Shown here piece after piece: positions 35,601 through 47,159 of a DNA stretch of 64,000 nucleotides. The notes under the pieces are model-generated. The model had not been told where the DNA came from. It saw nothing but the letters and a program-made list of their open reading frames with translations, and did not search any database. The position numbers were made by a program, and so were the translations under genes. Source of the stretch: Parietaria judaica (lineage: Eukaryota > Streptophyta > Magnoliopsida > Rosales > Urticaceae); assembly GCA_954871525.1 (NCBI GenBank), contig OX940860.1:26506001-26570000 (forward strand), given 5' to 3'. Numbering within the stretch: position 1 is the stretch's first letter; each line of letters opens with the position of its first letter.

Positions 35601-38463
35601 TGAATACACTAAAACAAGTAAAAAGGCAACGAGGGGATGTACGGACCTTTGGAAGCATAGGTTTAATGTATCTTCCCCTGTCCTCGGAAAATATAACATT
35701 CTTCGCTCTTCCCGCTTTCCCTTTACGTCTTTGAGCTTGTTGCGCGAAGAAAAGAAGTTTCTCATCCACCAGACCTCCTTCTGCATCAAATATAAACTCT
35801 TCCGGTATTTGATCTTGCTCTGGTTCGTTGTCTTCATCCTTATCATCCTGCAAGGGTAAATTTTGGATCAATCATAAATCTCAATAAGTATAAAATCCAA
35901 GCTCTCACATTCTTAATTTTCATTCTCGGTTTTGCCCAAGTAATAATTATCTAATAGTAACTTCAACTTCAGCTTCAAATATGATAGTGTCTTTGACGTA
36001 CATCTTGATCTTCTTCCTCCTCTTTCTCCTCCTCTCCTGAATCTTGATTCTCTGGAGGAGGTGGGGGTGGAGGCGGTTGATTCTCCGGAGGAGGCGGTGG
36101 GTTGTCATTTATGATCGATCGGGGAATAATGACAAGTTCTACCTGTCGAACAAAACATGTCAGAATGAAAATTCAGCAAGTATATATGATGATCGACAAA
36201 GTAATAATGAAGCATCCAATGAAAACATAATTCCATTGTTCGAAAGTTATTTTCTTGATGAAAATGATTTAGAAGAATGTGGAGTCATTAATCTAACCCA
36301 AATTACATGTTAAGAAAATTTGTATGGAGAAAAGTAAATGATATATTGTCATTATCCATCATTAGATTGTAATGAAGAGTGACGCGCAAAATCTTCTATA
36401 AGAATACTTAACAGCTTTCTTCAGATCCTCAACGCTGACTTTTTCTCGTCCTTCCATAGAAGCCAAGCATTTTGCAACACGGGCGGCATAAAGCTCGGCT
36501 CTGTGTCCCTGCAATTTGAACTGATTTTTGTGACATAATTTAAGATGAAACTAAAATTTAGGGACAGATTATTCATCATCGACGACAATAATAATGCTGA
36601 TGTTGAAATAACGATTCAATTAAGAACAGCGAAAATCGTTCTTTTTTCTCTAGAATATCTTGATGAAGAAAAAAAAGAAAATCAATTTTGGCAAAGCTAA
36701 TCTAATTTTGGCAGTAAGAGTATACGTTCAAATCTAATATCAGCTCAAACAGAGAAATGGCTTGATATTGATCAATAGTTTTGACATTGCCTCGTTAATC
36801 AAAGTATAAGAGTGAAGAAAAGCAATAGCACGAACCTGACAGCCACCGCGGAGAGCTTCCATGACGATGTACTTTAATTGCTCTCTGCTGATCGTAACGT
36901 CTTTCAGGTACTCTCTCGCCAAAATGATCTGCCATATGAGAACAGTTTACAGAACATTGTTTTAACAGTTAATACAATGATATTATTGATGTTTTCACCA
37001 TCTTCAGTTCTTTTTAGTTCAAAATGAATGCTTCTAATTTCTTAAAAATTACTATATTTCTACGAATTTTACCTGAGTTTTTGCAACTTCAGTTTCTTCC
37101 TCGACCATCTTGAAAACCTCATCACTGCGTTCCTGAAACTGTGTCGCAATCCCAACAGCAGCAACACGATCGTCAAAACTTATTGGAAGATCTGCACTGC
37201 ACAAAAGGCGTTTCTTTATTAGAATTCAGAAATAAGAGAAAGAAAAAGGTCTCAATCGTCCCTTTGACTTTAATTTTAGTACCTCAAATTGATTGCTATA
37301 CGATCTAGCAAGTGTTCACGCACGGCACCCTCTTCTGGATTATATGTGGCGATCATGAGCGGCTTACAAGGGTGTCGAAAACTGATTCCCTCTCTTTCAA
37401 CCGTGTTTACTCCTTCGGTTAATACATTAAGGAGCAAATTACTAATACCCTCGTCCAATAGATTGATTTCGTCGATATACAAAACACCTCTATGAGCTTC
37501 AGCAAGAAGGCCAGGCTGAAACACGGTTGTTCCTGTTTTTACAGACTCTTCAACATCGACAGATCCAAGAAGTCGATCCTCTGTTACTCCGAGCGGGATC
37601 TGGATAACGAGCAAACAGGGTTAACCAAGAACACCAAAACGAACACACGAGACTTCGTTCATTCAAAGTACCTGAATAAAAGGAGATTTCACAATTTCAG
37701 TCTTGATATTGCCAGAAGAATCATACTCGATCTTTTCAGCGAGACCGTCTTCCCACCTTGCGAATACAATTTCGTAATTTTAACGGAAATCATTAGACGA
37801 AAAATCGTGAAAACAAAATGTTCATGACGAAACAACGTTGGCTTTCCCGAATTGCCACAAACTGTATATTCTTAGTAAGCTTTTAACAATCTGAATTCCT
37901 TACTCTTCGGGGCAAGCCGGGTCTGCATTAGATGTAGAACCAACAACCACTTCAATGGGCGGCAGGATCGCGTGTAATCCGCGAGCCATGACGGTCTTGG
38001 CCGTGCCTCGCCTTCCCGAGATAGCGATCCCTCCGACTTCGCGATCAATGGCGCCCAGCAAAAGCGCAGTTTTTATAGCATCCTACGAAACCTCACGATT
38101 ACGAACTCACAGATCAAGTAATTATTCACCATTGCATAGAGCTTCAGCATTCAATCATTTCTGAATTAAGCTAAAAAGAATCCACGAAATTCAAGCCGTC
38201 ACCTGACCGACGACGGCAGCGAGAGGGAAGAACTTCCGGCCATAAGACGCGGCGTCATTACTCTTCTCCGGCGCGAGGGCGACGCCGTTTCCGGCGTCGG
38301 CGACGGCGTTTGCAGCCGAGGCGCGGACTCGGAAGCGGTTGGAGGTGGAGCGAGAAGCGAAGCGAAGAAGAGCATTGCGGAGGTGCGGCTTGGGCTTGAG
38401 CGAGGGAAGCGGCGGAGAGGAAGACGTGGACGGAGGAGTGTGGGAGATTGAGAAGACCGCCAT
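32670..38463 (-). CDS. CHLD: Magnesium-chelatase subunit ChlD, chloroplastic
   Basis: The D subunit of magnesium chelatase works with ChlI and ChlH in the plastid stroma to insert Mg2+ into protoporphyrin IX, the first committed step to chlorophyll. Fifteen exons on the minus strand: 38463-38203, 38082-37904, 37756-37672, 37599-37283, 37196-37073, 36928-36836, 36508-36413, 36142-36002, 35847-35647, 35165-35010, 34826-34719, 34184-34050, 33328-33167, 32969-32849 and 32755-32670; 754 aa in one frame. Residues 1 to about 48 look like a transit peptide (Ser/Pro/Arg-rich). The AAA+ domain has the Walker-A-like GRRGTAKT (about 110-117) and [13 protein letters not shown] linker holds two polyproline runs and an acidic EEEKEEEE stretch. 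A von Willebrand A domain with the MIDAS signature DASGS follows, and the C-terminus is [13 protein letters not shown]. Introns contain a SINE (33538-33652) and other repeats. A LINE lies about 205 bp upstream of the ATG. Confidence 0.97.
33538..33652 (-). mobile_element. tRNA-derived SINE (copy 2) in a CHLD intron
   Basis: Flanked by a perfect 16-bp target duplication (CAACATGCAAGCTTTT at 33522-33537 and 33653-33668). On the minus strand, the CHLD sense strand, it reads an A box (TAGCCTAGTGG, 33620-33610) and B box (GGTTCGATCC, 33576-33567). A short GCAGCAAAGCTGC hairpin and a poly(A) tail follow, seen here as a T run. The perfect duplication means a fairly recent insertion. The same family occurs at 3282-3375. 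Confidence 0.93.
34262..34690. mobile_element. Intronic repeat with GC-motif blocks
   Basis: Lies in the CHLD intron between 34184 and 34719. Starts TAGGGGTCC and contains blocks such as CGGGATTTTGG, GTCCGTCCCGG and CAGGCCGGGACC, like the repeats at 11013-11585 and 42340-42940. No coding capacity. Borders are approximate. Confidence 0.4.
35270..35535. repeat. Intronic repeat in CHLD
   Basis: CATCCCTCAATTTTAC near 35291 is partly inverted as AAAATTGAAGGGATTAA near 35518-35534. This suggests a small TIR element occupying the intron. Non-coding. Confidence 0.35.
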
Positions 38464-38514
38464 GGAAGCGCCAAGGAGCTAGAGCCCGAGCTTAGCGCCT
38501 TATCTATGTGATGG

Positions 38515-38524
38515 TGACGTGGCA
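38515..38524. promoter_or_regulatory. ACGT-core (G-box/ABRE-like) element upstream of CHLD
   Basis: TGACGTGGCA about 50-60 bp before the CHLD start codon. ACGT-core elements are common in light-regulated chlorophyll-biosynthesis promoters. Function here is inferred from position only. Confidence 0.35.
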
Positions 38525-38667
38525 GAGTGGGTCCCACGGAAATCCGGGAGTGATGGCTATCAGCTGTGCCTTCCTGTCGTATGTCGTTATTTATACACGA
38601 GACATGTCGTTCAATTAGCGTGACGTGTTTGTAAATTGTACCAACTACCAAGTACCAACTAACAGCT

Positions 38668-39554
38668 CTACCCTTTTGCAACTTTTGCGGGGCGCTCCCG
38701 GAGGACGCCTTACATGCTATTTGGGGGTGCGAGAGAGCCAAGGCCATTTGGGCATCATCGACGATCCACAGGTGGGTGGAAAAGACGGGGGAGATTCCGT
38801 TTCGGGAGTTGTGCTACCGGGCGCTCGAGAGTCTTTCCAAACCGCACTTCGAGCTCTTTTGCGGGCTAATTTGGGCGGCGTGGTCCGACCGGAACCTTCG
38901 TCTCTTCGAGCACCGCGTACGGGCCCCAGAGACTTGGGTGGAAGAAGTCGACGGATGGTTCACAAGTTTCAAGCGGTGTGCGTTCGCGACGGAGAACCAC
39001 CGCTCGCCGAGGGAGGACGTACCGAGGGCTTGGTCCGGGCCGGCTGCGGGGAGCCTCAAGCTTAACGTAGACGCGGCTTGGGACAGGGAGACGGAACGGG
39101 CAGCGGTGGGAGCAGTTGTCCGGGACCACCACGGTCGGGTTATGGGAGTCATGGCTTCTTTGGTCGACCGTGTAGACTCGGCACTCACCGGAGAGTGCAT
39201 TGCGATGCGACGGGGGCTTCTCTTCGCACGCGAACGGGGGTGGAAGATCGAGCATGCCGAGACGGATTGCTTGCGGGCTTCCCACCTCACCAAGGCACGA
39301 GACTCGTTGGGCTTGCAAGGTCCGATTATTGCGGAGGTGCAGGAGCTCGGCCGAGAGCTAGGCGGAACCGGAGAGTGGATTTGGGTTCCACGGGAATGTA
39401 ACGAGGTGGCTAATGCTTTGGCCAAGAGACGTCTCTCTTCTCTTGTTTTGGACCTAGTGTGTCCTTATTGCCCGGAGTGGCTTGTAGCAACAGTGTTGAG
39501 GGATTCTCCTCCCCAACTCCTTTGATTGAATGAAATCAAATTGCTTTCAAAAAA
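38668..39554 (+). mobile_element. 5'-truncated LINE with poly(A) and target duplication
   Basis: The insertion is bounded by an 11-bp direct repeat, AACTAACAGCT, at 38657-38667 and 39555-39565. It ends in an A run after a short 3' UTR. It contains only the end of a LINE ORF2, as expected from incomplete reverse transcription. GC content is much higher than in the surrounding DNA. It sits 205 bp upstream of the CHLD start codon, in opposite orientation to CHLD. Confidence 0.9.
38671..39525 (+). CDS. LINE ORF2 C-terminus: zf-RVT and RNase H-like domain (partial)
   Basis: The frame is open from the truncated 5' end to a TGA at 39523-39525. It starts with a zinc-binding zf-RVT motif (CNFCG...HAIWGC). 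A helical linker follows (LFCGLIWAAWSDRN), then the plant LINE RNase H-like domain: LNVDAAWD with the first acidic residue, GECIAMRRGL with the Glu, HAETDCL with the next Asp, and WVPRECNEVANALAKR near the end. The usual final NxxAD is NEVAN here, so the last Asp is replaced by Asn. There is no reverse transcriptase domain and no start codon of its own, so it is probably not functional. No stop codons have accumulated. Confidence 0.85.
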   Translation, partial: PFCNFCGALPEDALHAIWGCERAKAIWASSTIHRWVEKTGEIPFRELCYRALESLSKPHFELFCGLIWAAWSDRNLRLFEHRVRAPETWVEEVDGWFTSFKRCAFATENHRSPREDVPRAWSGPAAGSLKLNVDAAWDRETERAAVGAVVRDHHGRVMGVMASLVDRVDSALTGECIAMRRGLLFARERGWKIEHAETDCLRASHLTKARDSLGLQGPIIAEVQELGRELGGTGEWIWVPRECNEVANALAKRRLSSLVLDLVCPYCPEWLVATVLRDSPPQLL

Positions 39555-39565
39555 AACTAACAGCT

Positions 39566-41416
39566 ACCAATCTAGGAAAAAGTACTAAGAAATACCCCTA
39601 AAGGTTTAGGGCATATTTTAAATCTTGTTTTGGGAAGCAAAAATTCCAAATTTTTCGAACTTATCTTTCCGTCAGTAGCAAAAAAATGTTGTTAAAAATT
39701 TATGTTAACTCCACGCGACAAGCTTAAATTAAGCTCTCTCGTTCTTTGTCTCTCTCTATATAATATATATATATATATATATATGCACGTAATTGTGCGA
39801 CAGTAAATTTTAAAATCTATTGCTGCATAAGCACTTAAATTATTAACAACGCATAAGTACTTAAGTTGTAATTTTTTGGTAAATTTGAAAAAAAAAAAAA
39901 AAAATTGGTAAATTAAAAAATTATCAGTCAAAATCATTAAGATGTCAATATTGGGGTGGTTCCTAAACCACAGAGGCCCGCACACGAGTCTTCTCGGCCC
40001 AAAAATGTGACAAAGGAGGAATTGGTCGAACATGGTCCCGCCCGAAGCCAAACGCAAGGACGAGCCAGGCTCAGTCGAGGGTAAGCCTAGCTGAAGCTAT
40101 TTAATGGCCGTCTCAACCGATCTAGCGCCACATACCGGTTCACAACACGACTCAAGAAGAGCGCTTCACCCGAATCCCGACCAGGCGACAACAACGTTTC
40201 ATTCGAGCAAAGTTGTCTCCCCAGGAGTAGTGTGATTCCATACATACCCAGGTCACCCTAACAGATTTTGGGGGACCACCGAATTAGGGTTTATTAATAC
40301 CTCCAATAAGAATTTCTACGCTACCTGACAAGGTAGAGCCAACCTTGGATGGTCCCCCACGTCCCCGCAAGGCGAAGACGACCTTGGAGGGTTCCCGACA
40401 ACCCGACGAGGCAACGATGAGGCAACGACGACCTTAGAAGGCTTTTGGCGAGGCTACGACAACCTTAAAAGGTCCCCGACAACCCGTTGACCTTGGATGG
40501 CAACCCGACAACCTGTTTATAGGATGTTCCAAGGACCTCTGAGCAATTAAAAATTACTTGCACACCTTCCGCACCTTTACGGGCATGAGCGCTTGCTTGC
40601 GCGCCCTGACTTTGCCTTTCAAGGTGCGTTTTTGAGCCCCGAGGGTGTGCTCGTTTATTTTAAAATTTGTTTAATAATAAATATTTATTTTCTATTTTCT
40701 ATGCTTTTAGTTTTGAAAAATGGGACTTCATAATGCCTTTTTTGGGCCGGCTTAAATTAATTAATCAATAATAAATAAAATTATTTTTTTCGTTTTTAAT
40801 TAATTTTTATTTATCCTGAAAAACACCCATAACGATATATGATTAATATTGAGGTATAAGTACTTAATATTTTAATTTTTATAGTGATATAAACTCTTTT
40901 TTTCAAGGCCAAATTTTATAAAATGTCCATTATTTTACTTCTTAAATTCCGTCTACTTTATCCGACAAATTTAATAAAATTTAGATGTGTCATTAAGTCT
41001 TTGATGTGTGTCACTTCTAAAAAATTTCAGACATTTTTCTTATTTCTTTTACGAGATATTTTAACATAAATGAAGGAAATATTAAAAGGAACAAATTTGT
41101 GAGATTAGGAACTTTGATCATGAAAAATATTCGATTTATTTCATCATACTAATCAAAATATTGAGTACTTACACCGCTATTAACCCATAATGAATCAACC
41201 GATTCAGAAGAAAGCATGCGCACTGAAAATAAAATAAATTAAGCTCGTCATAGAACAAAACAAACAGTTATATTAAACAAATAGATTGAATGCCTCATAA
41301 TTCATTACAATAATAATTAAAAAAGAAACACGCATGATCATGATGTATTAAATAATTAACAAGATAAGTCCTCAAATCCTTTTCATTTCTCTCCCAAAAT
41401 CATAAGTCAAAGAAAC
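39566..41416. other. Intergenic DNA upstream of the P450, with retroelement-like block
   Basis: A CT then TA microsatellite lies at about 39736-39785. About 39935-40560 is GC-richer and contains degenerate short repeats of GACGACCTTGGAGG, CCCGACAACCCGACGAGG and ACCTTGGATGG. It resembles part of an LTR or another retroelement segment, but no paired LTR, primer-binding site or coding frame was found. 40650-41416 is AT-rich, with the P450 promoter at the end. Confidence 0.45.
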
Positions 41417-43632
41417 ATGGAGGACATGGATATCCATAGTTTCTATGTCAAGCTAGCTTCTCTAGTATTGATTTTGGTGCCACTGATATTAGTTGCTAGA
41501 TATAAGAGATCCAACTCAAACGCGAACCCTAATTCACCCCCGGGGCCATGGAAACTTCCGGTTATCGGGAACCTTCACCAGCTCGCCATGTCCGGCGATC
41601 TACCCCATCGCAGCCTTCGAGATCTGGCCCGAAAACACGGTGATCTGATGCACTTGCAGCTCGGCGAGCTGTCCCACATTGTTGTTTCGTCAGCGGAAAC
41701 CGCATCCGAGGTTATGAAAACCCACGATGCCAACTTCGCGCAGAGGCCGTTTCTCTACGCTGCGAGCCTGTACGATTTCAAGACCATCGTTTCCTCTCAC
41801 GGCGAGTACTGGAGGCAGATGAGAAAGATCTGCGTGCAAGAGATGCTTAGTCCGGCGCGCGTCCGGTCCTTCCGGTCCACCAGAGAAGAAGAGGTGTCCG
41901 CTCTAGTCGAACGCTTGTACTCCGCTTCTGCTTCCCCGGTCAACTTCAGCGAGATGATCTTCTCGATGACGTATGCAATCACCGGGAAGGCGACTTTCGG
42001 CAAGAAATGCAAGGATCAAGAAGCTTTTATTGCCGCCGTGAAGGAATCCTTGCAGCTCGCCGGAGGTCTGAGCGTGGCCGAGCTGTTCCCTTCCCAAGCT
42101 TGGCTTCAACGTGTGACGGGGTTGCGGTCTAAGCTTGAGAAGCACTTCAAGTGTGGTGACGGGATTCTTCACGACATCGTTGAAAGCTGTAGAGCGGACC
42201 GGGCGGTTTCAAGGGCGGAAAAGTTGAGTGGAGACAAGAGCTTTGTGGATATTCTTTTGGATATTCAGGAGAAAGGCGACCTTCCGTTTCCGCTGGAGAC
42301 TCAAAACATCAAAGCCGTTCTCTTGGTTAGTGTATTTGCTACTCCATTCAATTTTGCCGAAGAGCCCGCTTTAGATCCCGGATTCCGGTCACGTTTAAAA
42401 CCGCGAGTTTTTTTTTTGTTTGTTTGTTAAAATCCAGAACCTGTTCTACTCCCATCCGCTTTTAACCTAGAGCCCTTTTAAATCCCGATATCCGGTCCTA
42501 AAAACCGAGCTTTTATTAATAAAACGAAGTCGGGTCTGCTTTTGTCTCCTATTTTAATTAGAAGCCAGGATCAGACAAAGATAATAAACAAAATGCGGTC
42601 TTGCCTGAATCCCGGTTCGGTCCGATATAATTTATTTTTATTTAATTTATTATTAGTTTAGCATATAGTTTCAGTTGAGTATATTTCATGATTTATTGGT
42701 TGGATTATGTTCTTGAAATTATTTTTTATACTAATAAACAATTTATAAATAGGTGAATCAAATGATTTTTTCCTAATTTATTAGTTAATGATTTTTATTT
42801 TCAAGACTAGGTCAGCCTAGTTTCTTGTTTCTACAAAATAGAGTATTTTTTAAAAGAGCCCCGGATTCTTGAAAGCCGGAAAATAGGAAGGGGACGGCAA
42901 AATCTCAAAACTAGGCTCGGATCACCCCTGGTTTTTGGTTAGTCTATTGAGTTTCTAGTAATGCAGGCCAGCTCTTTTACTTACACCTTTCACTTGTTAC
43001 AGGACGTGCTTGTCGCCGGGAGCGACACGTCGTCAACGGCGTTGGAGTGGGCAATGTTTGAGCTATTGAGGAACCCGACAATGATGGAAAAGGCTCAAGC
43101 TGAGGCAAGACGGGTTTTTGGCAGAGAAGGAAAGGTTGACGAAACGCGTCTTCACGAACTGAAATACTTGAGCTTCGTCATCAAGGAGACGCTAAGACTG
43201 CACCCTCCGGCACCTCTTCTTGTCCCCAGAGAGTCCAAAGAACACTGCGTGATAAACGGATACGACATACCCGCAAAGACCAAAGTCATAGTCAACGCCT
43301 GGGCAATCGGGAGAGACTCCAGATATTGGAGCGACCCAGAGAGATTTCAGCCCGAGAGGTTTGCCGACAGTGAAATTGATTTTAGGGGGACGGATTTTGA
43401 GCTCATCCCTTTCGGCGCCGGAAGAAGGATGTGTCCTGGTGTGACGTTCGCCATGGCTGATATCGAGCTTCCTCTTGCTAGTTTTCTGTTCCATTTCGAT
43501 TGGAAATTTTCCGATCAGAGTGTTGCTCGCGGTATTGTGGACGCAATTGAGAGGTTTGGTCTGACGGTCCGACTTAAAGACGAGCTTCACTTGATTCCAG
43601 TACCTCGCAGCACTGCTTCTATGAACATGTAG
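41417..43632 (+). CDS. Cytochrome P450, CYP71 clan (CYP71D/71-like)
   Basis: ER-anchored haem mono-oxygenase, usually active on terpenoids, phenolics or other secondary metabolites; the substrate cannot be inferred. Two exons, 41417-42325 and 43003-43632, 512 aa; the single phase-0 intron is at the position typical of A-type P450s. A hydrophobic N-terminal anchor (residues about 10-27) is followed by the proline hinge SPPGPWKLPVIGNLHQL. Exon 2 starts within the I-helix (VAGSDTSSTALEW, oxygen-activation motif). Then come KETLR (ExxR), FQPERF and the haem-binding PFGAGRRMCPG with the axial Cys at about residue 447. All catalytic motifs are intact. The intron (677 bp) includes a repeat with CCGG/GGTCC motifs like those at 11.0-11.6 kb and 34.3 kb. 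Confidence 0.95.
42340..42940. repeat. Intronic repeat in the P450 gene
   Basis: Scattered blocks such as TCCCGGATTCCGGTC, ATCCCGATATCCGGTCC and ATCCCGGTTCGGTCC in AT-rich DNA resemble the GC-motif repeats in the CHLD intron and at 11.0-11.6 kb. No coding capacity. Confidence 0.4.
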
Positions 43633-43639
43633 CTAATCA

Positions 43640-43699
<60 letters not shown>
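43640..43699. repeat. Compound (CA)n(TA)n microsatellite
   Basis: CA dinucleotides followed directly by TA dinucleotides, in the 3' UTR or flank just after the P450 stop codon. Confidence 0.95.
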
Positions 43700-43702
<3 letters not shown>

Positions 43703-44214
43703 GCCCAGTCCCAGAAGCACAAGCTTTGATGTTTTTTGAGGTTACAGCAGATACATGATATGTATTTATCGATTTGCGCACGGATTTCCAATTAAGGCAT
43801 CTAAAAATATGATCCGCTTTCTCGTTATCTCTCTCCCATAAAATCTGTTTTGTAATTTTGAACAGAAACCTTTTACTGCTTACCACTGGATTTCACAACG
43901 CCTTTTGCATTTCCGAACAAAGAGACTAGCCTATTCTTACACGCTGACTCGAAATCGTTTTGAGTGTTCAAAATACTACAGTATTATAACCTCCATAAAT
44001 TAAAGTGAGGACCACACAAATTTAATTTATTATCAAAGCTTATAAATATATCGAATATTAATTTAAACGAGGTTATTAATTAGTCAAAAAATTATCTAGC
44101 ACGATACTTTGTATTGAAAAGATAACTTCATATATACATGATTCGAGTCTCAATGTTTTTAATCTCGAATCACTTTCAATAACCACATTTGAGTTAGTGG
44201 GCTGAATGTAGGCC

Positions 44215-44560
44215 GAATGGTTGGGCTTCACACATGGACAACAAGATGAATTCGACACGGAGGATGATCGCGAGAATCAATTTGGGCGATGTAATAGAAT
44301 ACAGTCACAAGATGCCTCGACGTGAGGCGGTCCCAGATTATACACGGTGGTAAGCGGCATTAAAGTGGATATCCCCGAGTTCCACCGAGGTGCGCAAGGA
44401 GAGGAGTTAATCAACTCGCTTGTTGCGACCAAAGAGTTCATAGGCTCTTAGATTTCAAAGACGTTCCGAATGAAAGGCGAGCTTCCCTCGTTGCCACAAA
44501 GTTCCATGAACCGAAGATGGCGACTTGGTAAAATTGAAGAAACATATGCCCTTTGTCTAC
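44215..44560 (+). pseudogene. Ty3/gypsy gag fragment, broken
   Basis: One frame reads VDIPEFHRGAQGEELI and a neighbouring frame reads LDFKDVPNERRASLVATKF. These match the conserved gag block of plant Ty3/gypsy retrotransposons (family pattern PEF...EF.DWL...E..FEFKEVP..R+VALVAT). A frameshift near 44450 separates the two and an in-frame stop follows. No LTR, protease or polymerase is nearby. Confidence 0.75.
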
Positions 44561-45363
44561 CTATTAAAATTATTTTTTTTTAAAATAGGTTTAGTTAAAA
44601 TGTCAGACAAAGTCGGCCAACAGTGCTCTCTACAAAAATAAATAAATAAATAATCCAGAAGAAAATGTGAAAGAGAAAGAAAGATTCATGTGAACCAATC
44701 TTAAGTTAAACGTCATTCAATAGTGGACACATTTCTCTCGAGGGTTGCATATTATAATTATATTAATATTACAATCAGAAGCTTGATGAGATTTTATTAC
44801 TATTCTATTAGGCTAATTTACTTAGATTAAAAGATATTTAACGAATAATATTGAGAACGAGCATGTGATCTACATACGGAAACGTTGAATACAGCTCTTA
44901 TATATAATACAATATAGAAAATAGAAATCAAGAAACCTAAAGAATAGTTTCTTTTTGTGGATATATATTCCCTGGCCTGGCACAAAGATATCAGCTGCAG
45001 AAAACGCATTTTGGAAAAGCATTTTCAGCCACTTTGATTGATTAAGCCTGCGTCGATGACCACTTCAACCGGCTCAAATAACCATTTTTAGCGGCACGAC
45101 GCTGACTGTAATGTTTCTCGTAATGAATCATTTCGCACTTGTAACCTAATAGCAACTAGCTAACGACGGGGTCTTTCTTCTGTTCTCATATTTCCACAAG
45201 AACGAAATATTATTGATCTTTCTGTTAAAAACCTCAATAATGAAAGAACATTCTTTAAAAAAGAAAGAAAGAATAAAGGTCCTAAAATCTGGATTTCTCA
45301 AATAAAGTTGCCAGAAAAGTAAAATAACTATGAACCAGGACGGAAATACATGCCGAAAGAGAT

Positions 45364-45487
45364 AGAGCATACTCTACTCTCTTCTGAAAATTTTCTCTCT
45401 CGAAAGCACCATTGAAGCATGATCAAGGTCCGCCATTAACGGAGCTTTTGAGAGAAGACATTAGCAGGAGATAGTAGAATAGAGAGA
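45364..45487. repeat. Long imperfect hairpin, copy A
   Basis: Arms at 45364-45410 and 45441-45487 with loop 45411-45440. The closing part pairs CTCTCGAAAGCACC with GGAGCTTTTGAGAG. The outer part pairs ACTCTACTCTCTTCTG with the ATTAGCAGGAGATAGTAGA region with bulges. Confidence 0.65.
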
Positions 45488-46399
45488 GAGCGCGCCCATA
45501 ATGAATACTCTACGTGATTTTTTTTATTACTAGCTATAAAATAATTATTCATTATTTTAAGATATATATATATATATATATACATATGATTTTCGTTTCC
45601 TTTTTAATAGGTAAGTATAGTTACACTTACACATATAGTATATTACGTAGAGATCACGGTAAATAATAACTAATAAGTCATTAAATACGATTGTATGTAG
45701 AGTTTTTTTTTTTTTTTTTTTCGACTTATCCAAGAGTTTTTTGTTTGATTTTTTAAAATGGAAATTATAACCCTATATTTGCATCAAAATTACAATTATA
45801 CCTTTTATTTTATATTAAATTTCTTACATGTATAAAATATAAATTATTTTAAGTCAAATAATAAACGGAAAATATGACAGTATGACATACATATTTTCCG
45901 ATTAATATTCAAACTTTCAGCAGTTATGAGATCATCACTATGAAGATTTAGTTGATGGCGTCATGTTGAATATAAGCACATGACTTAATAGACAAGTTTG
46001 TATATTTTGTATTTTCATTATAATGAACATGATTTTTCAAACAAATTTTGACTATTTTTTATTTACTTTTCACCACAAGTAATTTTAGGGCGCTTTGGAG
46101 AAATAGCCAAACTTGAAAGTGTGTTTAGCAAAATAGCCAAACTTTGGTTAATTTTGTAAACTAGCCAATTAACCATTTAAATGAAATTCCAATTACATTA
46201 TTGCCCTCATGTTTTAATAAAAGTAAAAAATTCATTTATTTTCATTAATTGAAAATATTTCTATTAATTTAAATAGCTATTAATATGGTAACAACCAAAA
46301 TCAAACCCCCTTTTTTTTGTATTATTCAAATTTTAAATTCAAAACATTCATATAATTTTCGGATTTATTTTTTTCAAAAAATATCAACAGATTAAAGAC

Positions 46400-46528
46400 G
46401 CGAATTAACGTAAATCCACAACGAATTAACGTAAATCAACAACGAATCAACGTAAATTAACAACGAATCAACGTAAATTAACAACTAATTAACGTAAATC
46501 AACAACAAATCAACGTAAATTAACAATA
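46400..46528. repeat. 21-bp tandem repeat
   Basis: About six copies of AACGAATCAACGTAAATTAAC with single-base variants. Confidence 0.9.
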
Positions 46529-46609
46529 AAAAATATTATTCACATTAAAATTTAAATACAATAATCAAATATTTTAAATACAAAAAATAATCTCTCTCTT
46601 TCTCTCTCC

Positions 46610-46854
46610 CGTAAGACCACCGAAGCTTCGCCGTCGATCGTCGTGGCCTCGGTGTTTCCGAGCGCGCAACCCCTCGGAGTACTTGTTGGTGAGGCACGAG
46701 TCGACGGTCTCCATAACCGCACGGCACGTGAAATTGACGCGATGAGCTCGAGGCTCCGAAACTGCCTCTGTTTCTCCTTGTCCACAATCGTCCGAACCTT
46801 GGGATCGGGCTCACCGAGCCCGTGGTCCACAAAGCTCAATCCATTACCTGCCAT
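46610..46854 (-). pseudogene. Serine hydroxymethyltransferase (SHMT) fragment
   Basis: The minus strand reads DPKVRTIVDKEKQRQFRSL and LELIAS. After a small deletion removing ENFT-like residues, and a frame change, it reads METVDSCLTNKYSEGL. These correspond to the conserved N-terminal block of SHMT, the PLP enzyme of glycine-serine interconversion, around the ENFTS and TNKYSEG motifs. The frame is broken and the rest of the enzyme is absent. It lies inside a TIR element. Confidence 0.85.
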
Positions 46855-47074
46855 TAACACAAAACACCAACAAAAAAAAAAAAAAAAAAACACTCAGAAC
46901 ACACCAAAGCACATAACTTTGTCATGGGAATAAAACTAGTTGGGTCGGAGAATTACAGTACCGGTGGTTTCGGCGACGGAGCCAGCGTGAGACGGCGGCG
47001 AAGCTAGCGATGGATCGACCAGTCGTCGAGCGTGCTACCGTACTCGCTCTTGATCGACCACGAGTCGGCGGTGA

Positions 47075-47159
47075 TGGAGCGGTCGTCGTCGGAGACCAGA
47101 TCGGTGGCGGTGATGGAGCGGTTTGGAGCGGTCGTCGTCGGAGACCAGATCGGTGGCGG
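47075..47159. repeat. 49-bp tandem duplication, GC-rich
   Basis: TGGAGCGGTCGTCGTCGGAG and following bases at 47075-47110 recur at 47124-47159. Part of the captured GC-rich interior of the SHMT-carrying element. Confidence 0.85.

Noticed and set aside
38199..38747. Long minus-strand frame overlapping CHLD exon 1
   Set aside because: It lies in another frame of CHLD exon 1 and its leader; the transit-peptide frame starting at 38463 joins the following exons.
38814..39425. Long minus-strand frames opposite the LINE
   Set aside because: Composition shadows of the GC-rich RNase H coding strand; no family resemblance.
39935..40560. Complete LTR retrotransposon or TRIM
   Set aside because: No second LTR, primer-binding site or polypurine tract could be found, only degenerate short repeats.
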